Shown: piece by piece, positions 42,320 through 50,880 of the stretch
Numbering within the stretch: the stretch's first letter is position 1
Layout: each line of letters begins with the position of its first letter
NCBI GenBank assembly: GCA_035533075.1
Contig: DATLUO010000215.1
Coordinates: 1 to 64,000, forward strand
Length of the DNA stretch: 64,000 nucleotides
Direction of reading: 5' to 3'
DNA from: Pirellulales bacterium
GTDB lineage: Bacteria > Planctomycetota > Planctomycetia > Pirellulales > JAICIG01
Notes under the pieces: generated by a model
Database searches by the model: none
Told to the model about the DNA's origin: nothing
The model's input: only the letters and a program-made list of their open reading frames with translations
Made by a program: the position numbers and the translations under genes

Positions 42320-44302
42320 ATGCCCGCCAACCTTCGCCTGCTGCTCGAAAAGCACGGTTTCGACTTTCTCGAACCGCTCTGCCAAGAGTTGGTGGGACAG
42401 CCGGCCACGGTGCTCGACGACGAGGAATACGCCGAACGCGTCGTGCAGGACGGCTGGCGGCGGACACCGATGCAGATGCGGCTGCTGCCGCCGGAGACCC
42501 TGCGCTGGAATGAGTTCTGCTTTGCCCTGCGGCCGCGCGTGTTTGACGGTTCCAGCGGCACGGTGCGGCTGCGGCCCAATTGGCGGACGGCGGCGGCCGA
42601 AGTGGCCGAGCAGTTTGGCGAAGGTGCGGCCCACGACAGCGACGACGCCTCCCCCGTGGCCCTGCTCGACGAGGAACTTGGCCCGGCCGCCCACGAGACG
42701 GCCGAGATTCCGCGGGGAAAAAGGGCCTCCGCTTCGCAGCGACCAGCCGCGGCTGATGAGCACGCCGTGGGCATCGACCTGGGCACCACCTATTCCGTCG
42801 TGGCCTACGTCGATCATCAGGGGCGGCCGACCAGCGTTCCCAACGCCAACGGCGATGTGCTGACGCCCAGCGTGGTGCTGTTCGACAACGAGGGGACCGT
42901 TGTCGGCCGCGAGGCCGTGCTGGCCTCGACGCTGGAGCCCGACCGCGTGGCCGAGTGCGTCAAGCGCGACATGGGAAACAAATACTACCGCAAGAAGATC
43001 GGCGGCGAGTCGATTCCCCCGGAGGTGATTTCCAGCTACATCCTGCGCCGCTTGCGGGCCGACGCCGAGCGGAAGCTGGGAAAGGTCGCCAAGGCCGTGA
43101 TCACGGTGCCCGCCTATTTTGACGAAACCCGCCGCCGGGCCACGATGGATGCCGGGCGTCTGGCCGGTCTGGAGGTGCTCGACATCATCAACGAGCCGAC
43201 GGCGGCCGCCATCACTTACGGGTACCAGGAGGGTTTTCTCGACCGGTCGGGCAAGGTCCAGAGCGACACGCCGATGCGGGTGCTGGTCTACGATCTGGGC
43301 GGCGGCACGTTCGACGTCACCGTGGTAGAGATGAGCAACCAGTCGTTCAAGGCGATTGCCACCGACGGCGACGTGCGGTTGGGTGGCAAGGACTGGGACG
43401 AGAAGCTGGTCGAAATGGCCGCCGCCCGGCTGACCGAGGCGGTGGGCGAAGACCCGCGGCACGACCCGGAAACGCTGCAAGAGATGTCGATTGCCGCCGA
43501 GACGGCCAAGAAGACGCTTTCGGAGCGGGCGAAGACCGCGATGTACGTCAGCTATCGGGGCAAGCGGCACAAGGTGGAGGTCACGCGCGAGGAATTCGAG
43601 GAAGCGACGGCGGCTTTGGTGCTGCGCACGCGGACCACGGCCGAAATCGTGGTGCTGCAAGCCGGGCTGACCTGGCCGCAGATCGACCGGGTGGTGGTGG
43701 TGGGCGGCGCCACGCGCATGCCGATGATCACGCACATGCTGGGCGAGCTGGCGGGCCGCAGCGTCGACCATTCGGTCTCGGCCGACGAGGCGGTGGCCCA
43801 CGGCGCGGCCCTGTACGCCGATCTGCTGTTGCAACAAAAGGGCGGCGGCTCCGGCCACACCGAGTTTTCGGTGACGAACGTCAACTCGCACAGCCTGGGC
43901 GTGATCGGCATCGATCCGCTGACGCGGCGCCAGCGGAACCAGATCCTGATTCCCAAGAACACGCCGCTGCCCCATTCGGCGGCGCGGCGTTTCAAGACGT
44001 TTCGCGCGAACCAGCCGAACGTGAAGATTTCGGTGATGGAAGGCGAGAGTGCTTCGCCCGAATCGTGCATCGAGGTGGGCATGTGCGTCATCCAGAGTCT
44101 GCCGCCGAACTTGCCCGCCGGCTGGCCCGTGGAGGTGCGTTACACCTATCGCGAGAACGGCCGCTTGCAGGTGTCGGCGAGCCTGGTGGGGCACGCCGCT
44201 CGCGTCACCACCGAGTTCGTGCGCGACAACAGTCTCTCGGACGACGACCTGATGCTGTGGGCCGAATGCCTTTCTGCGGAGGCCAAACGGGCGGAATGGT
44301 AG
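42320..44302 (+). CDS. Hsp70/DnaK-like protein with an extra N-terminal domain
   Basis: The 660-residue protein starts at ATG 42320 with about 150 residues unrelated to DnaK ('PANLRLLLEKHGFDFLEPLC', 'MLLPPETLRWNEF'-like region), then the actin-like ATPase: 'AVGIDLGTTYSVVAYVD', 'AVITVPAYFDETRRRATMDA', 'IINEPTAAAITYGYQ', 'VYDLGGGTFDVTVVEM' and 'VVVVGGATRMPMI'. A shortened substrate-binding part follows ('HSLGVIGIDPLTRR'), with no C-terminal EEVD-like lid. This fits planctomycete Hsp70-like proteins rather than housekeeping DnaK. The divergent J-domain protein is a likely partner. The stop TAG (44300-44302) belongs to a family A palindromic repeat. Confidence 0.88.
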   Translation: MPANLRLLLEKHGFDFLEPLCQELVGQPATVLDDEEYAERVVQDGWRRTPMQMRLLPPETLRWNEFCFALRPRVFDGSSGTVRLRPNWRTAAAEVAEQFGEGAAHDSDDASPVALLDEELGPAAHETAEIPRGKRASASQRPAAADEHAVGIDLGTTYSVVAYVDHQGRPTSVPNANGDVLTPSVVLFDNEGTVVGREAVLASTLEPDRVAECVKRDMGNKYYRKKIGGESIPPEVISSYILRRLRADAERKLGKVAKAVITVPAYFDETRRRATMDAGRLAGLEVLDIINEPTAAAITYGYQEGFLDRSGKVQSDTPMRVLVYDLGGGTFDVTVVEMSNQSFKAIATDGDVRLGGKDWDEKLVEMAAARLTEAVGEDPRHDPETLQEMSIAAETAKKTLSERAKTAMYVSYRGKRHKVEVTREEFEEATAALVLRTRTTAEIVVLQAGLTWPQIDRVVVVGGATRMPMITHMLGELAGRSVDHSVSADEAVAHGAALYADLLLQQKGGGSGHTEFSVTNVNSHSLGVIGIDPLTRRQRNQILIPKNTPLPHSAARRFKTFRANQPNVKISVMEGESASPESCIEVGMCVIQSLPPNLPAGWPVEVRYTYRENGRLQVSASLVGHAARVTTEFVRDNSLSDDDLMLWAECLSAEAKRAEW

Positions 44303-45005
44303 CCCGCTTGCTCCGCAAGCGGAACGCGGCCGAGAATGAGACATTGGCGGTGGCTGGGGCAGAGCCTGGGCCGTTAAAAAGTTGGCCTTGCGATGGTTTC
44401 GTTGTTATACCGATCTAGTTCCGCCACGACGGGGCTTGCCCCTCGTTGTTCTACACAAGTCCGACGCCGCGGCGCGGCCGTTGCGTTTCCCAGTCCCGTA
44501 GGGACGGTAGAGTTTAGCCAGGGCGCAAGCCCACGGACGAGGGACGCCAACGATCCGCGCAGCCGCGTAGCGGCGACAGAGCGCGTGGTGCGCTACCTCT
44601 CTCGCCGCTGCGCGGCTTGCCTAATCTACCGCATCGGTACCGTGGGCTCGCGCCCACGGCTAAACTATCTTGCCGCTACGCGGCTGACGCGCGAGACGTG
44701 TAGAACAACGAGGGCTTGCCCCGGTGGCGTGGGATTTCCCGACGGAACAAAATCCAGCGCGACTATAAATCGTCAAAGCTGGCCAAAAGGCCAAGTTTTC
44801 ACCGGCCCAGGCAGAGCCTGGCCAAGTGGCGGCTGGCACTTCGTTCATCTCGGCGGCCAGGCGATGCCCCGGTTGGACGCACCGGGGCACCGCTTGGCCG
44901 CCACGCTCTTGAAGGGCGCCAGCCGCTATCGGGCCAAGCTCTGCCCCAGCCATCGCTTTTCCTCACGGCAAAATGTCTCATTCTCGGCCGCGAGAAGTAT
45001 CGCTC
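44299..45005. repeat. Field of nested inverted repeats between convergent genes
   Basis: The region starts with a family A copy (44299-44324). An outer inverted pair follows: 44325-44345 matches 44972-44992 perfectly over 21 bases, and 44352-44365 matches 44938-44951 over 14. A middle pair, 44431-44456 with 44698-44722 ('CTCGTTGTTCTACAC' core), lies inside. An inner pair has 'tagagtttagcc' near 44509 and its complement near 44660. No protein-coding frame is convincing. The structure resembles stacked non-autonomous elements. Confidence 0.8.
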
Positions 45006-45030
45006 GCGGCGAAAGTGCGGCCTGAACCGC

Positions 45031-47805
45031 TTACCGCAACTTCACCTCGTCGCCGCCGGCCTTGGTGAACATGGCGCGGACGCTGGTGGCATCGGTGGCC
45101 TTGGACACGAACTTCACCGTTCCGTCGGCGAAGGCCGCATAAAAGCCTTTGCCGTGGCCGCGAAACGGTCGCACGGCGTCATGGTCCGCGGACGTCTCGA
45201 TATCGACGGGCTTGGTCCAGGGAATCCGCTGGAGGCTCTGCAAAACAAGAATCGTCTCGCCGGGAGCATCGGCCACGCTCTCGCGCCGGGCGGGCGCCGC
45301 GGCGTCGAACAGCGTGCCCTTGCCGGTGACCACAAAATAGTCGGCGTCACCTTTTTGCGACCATAAGCTGGTGCTGTAGATGCTGGGAATCTTCTCGACC
45401 AGCGGCTTGTTGTGCTCGCTGTCCCAAGGTTCGTCGAGCCGGTACTCGTCAAACAGCTTCTGCTCGCCGAGATAGGGCAACAATTCCACGCGCCAACTGT
45501 GCAAAGTCTTGCCGTCCGGGCCAACGACCGCCGCAGACGGGTAATGTCCATGTTCGGCGTGGTAGGCGTTCATCGCCGCAGCCAGCCGCCCCAGCTTCGC
45601 GATATGCGCCTGCTCATCCTCTTTCTCCCGCGCCTTGTACTCGTTGGTCTGCCGATCGACGAGGGCCTGTGTCGCCTGGGCGATCTCGGCGACAAACGCG
45701 GCGCCAAGCTTTCCTTCCACATCGACCCGTGCCCCGTTTACGTTGACCTTCAAATTGGCAAGCGCCTCCATGAGAGGTCCACTGACGTTGATTGGCTGGT
45801 ATTCCTTGGGCATATCAGACGGCTGCAACAATTGTGGGATCGCCATCTGAGCTAACGCCAAAGTGGCCTTGGCCGCCTGAGTTGCTGCGACCGCTGCCTC
45901 GGATGATTTACAGAGCACCTTGCCGCTGACCAGCAGACCCTCGGTTGTTGAGTCAACGCGTCCAAAGACATGCGTTGTGTTCTTCAAGACCGAAAAGAAT
46001 GCCTCCTCGGCCGAGTCCTTCGCTGGCGCCACCAGCGCGTCGATTGCCTCCGGGTCGAAGCCTACCGCCAGCGGACTGTCGGCCACCTTCCGCCACTCGC
46101 CGTACCAGCTTGGATGGCTTTCCGGATCGGCCTCCAGCACGCGCGGCAGGTCGCGATCGCGCACGATGACGATGGTCCGGTCGTCAACCAGCAAATAATC
46201 GACGAGCAGGCCGCTGTCCTCGGACCGTGCGCGGAAACAGGAATAGCCGTGACAGGTGGTTTCGGTCACGCCGTCCGGCGCCTCGCCGAAGATTCTGACC
46301 CGCACCTTGTCCCGCTCATAAGGCTTGTGCATGCGGTAGATTTCCACCAGCGCCGGCTCCGTCGACTCATGCGGCTTGGCAGACGACGCTTCGCTTGGTG
46401 CCGGAGAGAACACGATGTCCCTGACCTCGTCCACTCCATTGTCGGCCGTGGACCAACCCAAGTTGAATGACATGGGGAAATGAAGTAGCGCGGGCGAGAC
46501 GACGACGGCCGAGTTCGCGACTTTGAGCGGTTTGACGGACAGCACTGCGATCGCATCCTCCGGCAGGTAGGCATCATCGAATTTTGGGAACCGGACTTCG
46601 TGCGTGGCAGGAGGTGCGGACTCCGAGGAGTCTTTTCCGCTCGGAAGATCATCGGCCCGCACAGCAGCCGTCGGGCCGCGCAAGCCGGACACGCTCAGTC
46701 CGACGAGTGCGAGAGCGGTCAGCAAGGCCGTCGGCCAGACGCGCGACGGCGAGCGATCGGTGACGAAGGGTTGATTCTGTAGCATCTCAATTCTCCTCAT
46801 GAGTGTGCCGCGGGTGGGGAAAAATGGGCGTCCTGCCCATAACGGTCGAGAGTCGTCTTGCGCAAGCGCCAGCTTCGCCAAGACGGTCGCATAGGCTTTC
46901 GCTCCGCCGGCCAGCGCCGCGCCGCGGGCGTCGGCGGCCAGCTCTTGCTTGAGCCGCAGCCGACGGGCCAGCCAATGCACGAGCGGATTGTAGAAATTCA
47001 GGATGACGCCCGATTGGGCCGCCAGCCACATCAGGAAGTCGCCATGGGCCACATGCGCCGCTTCGTGCGCCAGGACGGCCCGCCGGACGTCCTCGCTCCA
47101 CAAATGCCAATCGGCCGGCAAGAGGATCACGGGCCGCCGCCATCCCACGACGGCGGGCGAACTACCGGCGCTGGCAGCCGCCATTTCGCGGAGTTCGATC
47201 GGCCTCGGGCAACGCAACTGTGTGCGGAGTTGTGCGAGCAGGCCCGCAAGCGACGGATCGTCCACCCGTTGCGTATCGCGAAGCAGCCGTGCCAAAGCGA
47301 TCGCGCCGAACAGCATGCGCGCCAGACCGACCGCCGTAGCCGAGAGAATGACGGCGGCCACCCCCGCCGGCCAATGCCATCGAGCGTCGCTACGCTCCGC
47401 GCGCGAGGCATCCGCCAGTTGATTGTGAACGTCGCCCCAGATTGCCGACAGAAAGTTGAACACGGCCCGCTGTACGCCAGATGCGCCGGTTTCCGGCGCA
47501 GCCTCGGCCTTGGCGCCAGCCGACGCCCGAAGCGTGCCCGATGGTTCTTCACGAAGAGTTGTCGCGGCGGCCGTCTTCAGCGAGATTTGCGCCGTGGGCC
47601 GGGCGCCAGCGGGGGTCCACCAGCGAGGCCACGGGCTGAACGAGAGGGCCGCGAGGCCCACCGTGACGACCAAGACTCCGCACAGAAGGGAAGCTCCGCA
47701 GGTGAGATATCGGCGGCGTGCCAGGAGATACGCTCCCGCGCCTGCCAGGCAAAACAGGGTCACTTGCAGGGCCGTCCAGGCGAGTGAGATTCCCATCGCG
47801 TTCAT
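45031..47805 (-). CDS. M56 (BlaR1-like) membrane metallopeptidase fused to a DUF1559-like domain
   Basis: The 924-residue protein has N-terminal membrane helices and an M56 zinc-peptidase motif 'RRAVLAHEAAHVAHGDF' (H247-E-A-A-H251), as in BlaR1/MecR1. Instead of a penicillin-sensor domain it continues with a further helix near 360 and an extracytoplasmic segment. It ends in a DUF1559-like region ('MNAYHAEHGHYPSAAVVGPD', 'ELLPYLGEQKLFDEYRLDEP', 'FRGHGKGFYAAFADGTVKF'). BlaR1-type proteins cleave a cognate repressor on sensing a signal; the BlaI-like gene lies directly upstream with a 4-bp overlap. The signal sensed is unknown. Confidence 0.85.
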   Translation of the reverse strand: MNAMGISLAWTALQVTLFCLAGAGAYLLARRRYLTCGASLLCGVLVVTVGLAALSFSPWPRWWTPAGARPTAQISLKTAAATTLREEPSGTLRASAGAKAEAAPETGASGVQRAVFNFLSAIWGDVHNQLADASRAERSDARWHWPAGVAAVILSATAVGLARMLFGAIALARLLRDTQRVDDPSLAGLLAQLRTQLRCPRPIELREMAAASAGSSPAVVGWRRPVILLPADWHLWSEDVRRAVLAHEAAHVAHGDFLMWLAAQSGVILNFYNPLVHWLARRLRLKQELAADARGAALAGGAKAYATVLAKLALAQDDSRPLWAGRPFFPTRGTLMRRIEMLQNQPFVTDRSPSRVWPTALLTALALVGLSVSGLRGPTAAVRADDLPSGKDSSESAPPATHEVRFPKFDDAYLPEDAIAVLSVKPLKVANSAVVVSPALLHFPMSFNLGWSTADNGVDEVRDIVFSPAPSEASSAKPHESTEPALVEIYRMHKPYERDKVRVRIFGEAPDGVTETTCHGYSCFRARSEDSGLLVDYLLVDDRTIVIVRDRDLPRVLEADPESHPSWYGEWRKVADSPLAVGFDPEAIDALVAPAKDSAEEAFFSVLKNTTHVFGRVDSTTEGLLVSGKVLCKSSEAAVAATQAAKATLALAQMAIPQLLQPSDMPKEYQPINVSGPLMEALANLKVNVNGARVDVEGKLGAAFVAEIAQATQALVDRQTNEYKAREKEDEQAHIAKLGRLAAAMNAYHAEHGHYPSAAVVGPDGKTLHSWRVELLPYLGEQKLFDEYRLDEPWDSEHNKPLVEKIPSIYSTSLWSQKGDADYFVVTGKGTLFDAAAPARRESVADAPGETILVLQSLQRIPWTKPVDIETSADHDAVRPFRGHGKGFYAAFADGTVKFVSKATDATSVRAMFTKAGGDEVKLR

Positions 47806-48185
47806 CCTTGATTCTCTTCTAAAAAGTTCTTGAGCTGGGCGCGCTCTCGAGGCGTGAGCTTCTTCTGTTCCAGCAAGCGTGCGAGCAACAGTTCACGCGA
47901 CCCTTGAAAGACGCGGTCGATCAAGTCCCCCAGCAGCCGACGTGAAACCTCTTCATAGGAGCGCACGGGAACATGCAAAAACGGACGTTCGCTGGTGGAT
48001 TGCTTCAAAAAGCCCTTCTCGGTCAGGATGCGAATCAGCGTCGCCACAGTCGTATAAGCGCGGTCGATGCCCAAGCGCGCCAGCTCGTCGCGCGCTTCCT
48101 GTGCGGTGATCGCGCCGCACTTCCAGAAGACCTGCATGACTTCCAGTTCACGGTGCGTCAGTTCGTTGGCCGGCGGCCGTGCCAT
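47802..48185 (-). CDS. BlaI/MecI-family transcriptional repressor
   Basis: The 127-residue protein shows the BlaI winged helix: 'LTHRELEVMQVFWKCGAITA', 'AYTTVATLIRILTEKGFLKQ' and a C-terminal dimerisation region with 'LTPRERAQLKNFLE'. Such repressors are inactivated when the partner M56 protease is triggered. The stop codon overlaps the start of the M56 gene (4 bp). AGGAG lies about 9 bases before ATG 48185. An AT-rich stretch upstream (48209-48245) contains two TTAGATT copies and may be the operator. Confidence 0.9.
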   Translation of the reverse strand: MARPPANELTHRELEVMQVFWKCGAITAQEARDELARLGIDRAYTTVATLIRILTEKGFLKQSTSERPFLHVPVRSYEEVSRRLLGDLIDRVFQGSRELLLARLLEQKKLTPRERAQLKNFLEENQG

Positions 48186-48208
48186 GCTGGCAGTCTCCTG
48201 GACGGAAC

Positions 48209-48245
48209 GATATTTGATTCCTTAGATTTGGTTGTTTAGATTAAA
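48209..48245 (-). promoter_or_regulatory. AT-rich promoter/operator candidate of the BlaI-M56 operon
   Basis: Two TTAGATT words (48222-48228 and 48236-48242) in the same orientation lie just upstream of the ribosome binding site of the BlaI-like gene, in an otherwise GC-rich setting. BlaI operators are usually TACA-N-TGTA palindromes, which are not seen. The role is inferred from position. Confidence 0.35.
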
Positions 48246-48412
48246 GCGTGGCGCGCCGTCAAGACCGGTTTTTCCGGGCAACCGGCCGCGGCACTGCGAT
48301 CGGGCAACAGTCCAGCCGGGCGGCAGTCGCTTGTGCTCGCTCGGCATTCGGTGGCGGCGCCGCTAGGATAGACTACAATCAGTAGGGTGTCCGTCGAAAG
48401 AAGGAGCCATGA

Positions 48413-48631
48413 ATGTCCACTGCTGAAAGTGTATATCAGTCGAGCGTGGCGGCACTGCCGAAATCGGAGCGATTGAAGTTGGCCGCGCTGATTCTTGATG
48501 AACTGACGGCATCGGCCGGCACGGCGCTCGATTTCAGTGACTCGTGGAGCGAAGAAGACGTACGCGATGTGGCGGCCTACGCCGCCGATTATGCCGCGGA
48601 TCTCTACCCCGAGGAACCGGACATTGCCTGA
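48413..48631 (+). CDS. Small antitoxin-like protein
   Basis: The 72-residue protein starts at ATG 48413, with AAGGAG 6-11 bases before it and a TACAAT box at about 48374. 'SVAALPKSERLKLAALILDE' is a helix-rich motif seen in addiction-module antitoxins of the 'LP..erl.la..il' type. The C-terminus is acidic. Its TGA stop overlaps a PemK-like frame starting at TTG 48624, which fits an antitoxin-toxin pair. The toxin is broken. Confidence 0.65.
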   Translation: MSTAESVYQSSVAALPKSERLKLAALILDELTASAGTALDFSDSWSEEDVRDVAAYAADYAADLYPEEPDIA

Positions 48632-48758
48632 CACTGGCGATATCGTCGTCGCGGATTTTCCCGGTGCGGCCCAAGATAGCATATGGCGAATGGGTAGTGT
48701 CCTAATAGTGTGTTGCTGGCCCACACTAACCCGAAGCGTAAGCGAGGAAATGCGGTGA
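48624..48758 (+). pseudogene. PemK/MazF-like toxin fragment interrupted by a MITE
   Basis: The frame begins at TTG 48624, overlapping the antitoxin stop. It reads 'LPDTGDIVVADFPGA', the typical first strand of PemK/MazF toxins, and then runs into the MITE at 48693 and ends at TGA 48756-48758 within it. Removing the element and one target copy would extend the frame past 'GRRPVAV', but without the rest of a MazF fold. I therefore infer that the gene was damaged even before the insertion. Confidence 0.6.
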
Positions 48759-48824
48759 TTCTGCCTCGCTGACGCTTCGGGTTAGTGTCTTTTTTCACAC
48801 GAGCAACACTATTAGGACATCACC
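48693..48824. mobile_element. 132-bp MITE with 19-bp terminal inverted repeats and 8-bp target duplication
   Basis: Left end GGTAGTGTCCTAATAGTGT (48693-48711) and right end (48806-48824) are reverse complements at 17 of 19 positions. GGCGAATG directly flanks both sides (48685-48692 and 48825-48832), a perfect 8-bp target duplication. The interior contains a second palindrome, 'cactaacccgaagcg' with its complement. No transposase is present. An 8-bp duplication is seen with several IS families, among them IS1595 and ISL3; which one mobilises this element is unknown. Confidence 0.85.
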
Positions 48825-48911
48825 GGCGAATGCGAGACGTTGGCAGGCGTCCCGTTGCGGTGTACAAAGAACATGGTTCCGGCGTCCTTCACCTCTTCGC
48901 GGGAGAATATC

Positions 48912-50237
48912 ATGGTCACGCGCCGCGGCATGCTGCGGGCAACGGGTCTGGGGCTTTGGGGCGTGAGCGCCAGCCCTTGGCTGCCAGTGCTGGCCGATGA
49001 AGTCGCCCGGCACCCTGCCCGGCGGCGGCAATGTATTCTGTTGTGGATGCCCGGCGGCCCAAGTCAGATCGACACATTCGATTTGAAGCCGCGACACGCC
49101 AACGGCGGGCCGTCTAAGGAAATCGCCACCAGCGTGCCGGGCCTGGGAATCAGCGAGCACTTGCCCAAACTGGCCGGCCTAGCCGAGCACCTGACGATCG
49201 TGCGCAGCCTGAGCACCAAGGAAGGCGACCATGCCCGTGGCACTTTCCTGATGCGTACCGGCCATCAACAGGGCGGGCCGATCAAGTATCCCGCGATCGG
49301 CGCCTCGTTGGCCAAAGAACTCGGCCCGGAAGAAGCCGAAGTTCCCAACTACGTGAGCATCGCCCCCTATTCGTTTTTCAGCCCGATGGCCTTCAGCTCT
49401 GGGTTCCTGGGGCCGCGTTATGCTCCGCTGACGGTTGGCGTGCGCGAGCCGGGCACGGCGGCGCCGGCATCGGGCGGTCGCTACGCGCGGCTGGGCGTCG
49501 ACGATCTTTCGCCGCCGGCCGGTGTGACCGCGGTGCAGACCGCCAGCCGCTTCGATATCCGCGAGGCGTTCGAGAACGACTTCGTATCGCGGCATCGCAC
49601 CGCGTCGGCCATCGCGCACAAGACCGTCTATCAACGGGCGGTGCGGATGATGAAGAGCGAAGCCGCCAAAGCGTTCGATCTCGACGACGAGCCTGACGCC
49701 GTGCGAGAGCGTTATGGCCGCGGCCGGTTCGGACAACGTTGCCTGATGGCCCGACGTTTGATCGAGCGAGGCGTGCCGTTTGTCGAAGTTTCGCTGGGAG
49801 GGCTGGACGGCGGCGGCATCGGCTGGGACACGCACCAAAACAACTTTCAGCTCGTGCAAGGTCTTTGCGGCCAACTGGACGCGGGCTGGGGCGCGCTGTT
49901 GGCGGAGTTGGCCGAGCGCGGGCTGCTCGACACGACCACGATGCTCTGGATGGGCGAGTTCGGCCGCACGCCGCGAATCAACAACAATGCCGGCCGCGAC
50001 CATTTTCCGGCGGCCTGGAGCTGCGTGTTTGCCGGCGGCGGTTTTCACGGTGGCCAGGCGTTCGGCCGCACCAGCCCCGACGGCATGGCCGTGGAAGAGG
50101 GCAAAGTCGACGTCGGCGACGTCCTGGCCACGCTTTGCGCCGCGCTCGGCGTCGATCCGGCGGCCGAAAACATTTCTGAAGAGGGACGGCCCATCAAGAT
50201 TGCGGAAGGCAAACCGATCGAGGCCGTTTTGCGGTAA
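48912..50237 (+). CDS. Tat-exported DUF1501 protein
   Basis: The 441-residue product starts at ATG 48912 with GGGAG upstream and a twin-arginine-like signal ('VTRRGMLRATGLGLWGVS'). DUF1501 (sulfatase-fold related) landmarks are 'CILLWMPGGPSQIDTFDLKP', 'IVRSLSTKEGDHARGTFLMR', 'GGLDGGGIGWDTHQNNF', 'MLWMGEFGRTPRINN' and 'GRDHFPAAWSCVFAGGGFHG'. These proteins usually sit beside DUF1549/DUF1553 cytochrome proteins in planctomycetes; here the partner is absent. The nearest such gene is at the other end of the window. Role unknown. Confidence 0.9.
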   Translation: MVTRRGMLRATGLGLWGVSASPWLPVLADEVARHPARRRQCILLWMPGGPSQIDTFDLKPRHANGGPSKEIATSVPGLGISEHLPKLAGLAEHLTIVRSLSTKEGDHARGTFLMRTGHQQGGPIKYPAIGASLAKELGPEEAEVPNYVSIAPYSFFSPMAFSSGFLGPRYAPLTVGVREPGTAAPASGGRYARLGVDDLSPPAGVTAVQTASRFDIREAFENDFVSRHRTASAIAHKTVYQRAVRMMKSEAAKAFDLDDEPDAVRERYGRGRFGQRCLMARRLIERGVPFVEVSLGGLDGGGIGWDTHQNNFQLVQGLCGQLDAGWGALLAELAERGLLDTTTMLWMGEFGRTPRINNNAGRDHFPAAWSCVFAGGGFHGGQAFGRTSPDGMAVEEGKVDVGDVLATLCAALGVDPAAENISEEGRPIKIAEGKPIEAVLR

Positions 50238-50343
50238 CGAGGGTTCAGGGGTCAGGGTTCAGAGCGGGGTCAATTAGCCGTTGTGTCTGCTATACTGTCC
50301 GCCAGCCAGTCCGCACCGCACTGCCCCAAGAAAGACCTACACC

Positions 50344-50733
50344 ATGCCCGAACCTTTGCCGGTCCGCTCGCTGCACCACGTCGCCCGCGTGACCCGAAAT
50401 CTGGAAGCCAGCCGGGCCTTCTATCGCGACGTGCTCGGCTTTCGCGAAATACCCCGGCCGCAGCTCGGTTTTCCAGGAGCCTGGCTGTTTAACTACGGCA
50501 TTCAAATTCACTTGCTCGTGAACGACGCTCCGCAGAACCCGCGCGACCTGATCGAGACGCGCGACAACCACCTGGCGTTTTACGTTGACGACGCCGATGC
50601 CGTCGAGCAACTTCTTGGGGCGCACGCGGTACACTTCCGCACCAACCTGCAGAAGGACACGAACCTGAAACAAGTTTTCTTCCGCGACCCCGACGGGCAC
50701 CACATCGAAGTCGCCTGCTATCCGAAGGCGTAG
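50344..50733 (+). CDS. VOC-family (glyoxalase/dioxygenase-fold) protein
   Basis: The 129-residue protein has the VOC pattern: 'LHHVARVTRNLEASRAFYRD' then 'VLGF', 'DNHLAFYVDDADAV', and 'VFFRDPDGHHIEVACYP'. Metal-ligand candidates are the first His, the His in 'NHLAFYV' and the Glu in 'HHIEVAC'. The substrate cannot be predicted. The start is ATG 50344; the extra 21 codons upstream look non-coding and contain a TATACT box at 50291. The stop TAG is the first triplet of a family B palindromic repeat. Confidence 0.85.
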   Translation: MPEPLPVRSLHHVARVTRNLEASRAFYRDVLGFREIPRPQLGFPGAWLFNYGIQIHLLVNDAPQNPRDLIETRDNHLAFYVDDADAVEQLLGAHAVHFRTNLQKDTNLKQVFFRDPDGHHIEVACYPKA

Positions 50734-50880
50734 GGTGGGAGCCGAGCTTGCGAGCGCCGGCCCACCGTTTCGGTAAAGCAGAAGGATGAAGGCAGAAGGC
50801 AGAATCTGTTTCTGCCTTCATTCTTCTGACTTCCGCCCTTCTCGTGGTGGGCCGGCGCTCGCAAAGTCGCCTGGCCTCAT
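50731..50880. repeat. Nested hairpin made of two family B arms after the VOC gene
   Basis: Outer arms at about 50732-50771 and 50846-50869 ('GAGCGCCGGCCCACC' and its complement) enclose an inner pair: 50781-50806 ('cagaaggatgaaggcagaa...') with 50812-50830. The left arm provides the TAG stop of the VOC gene. It could terminate transcription before the giant surface gene, although no T-run is present. Confidence 0.7.

Noticed and set aside
42182-44344. 720-codon minus-strand frame
   Set aside because: Antisense shadow of the Hsp70-like gene.
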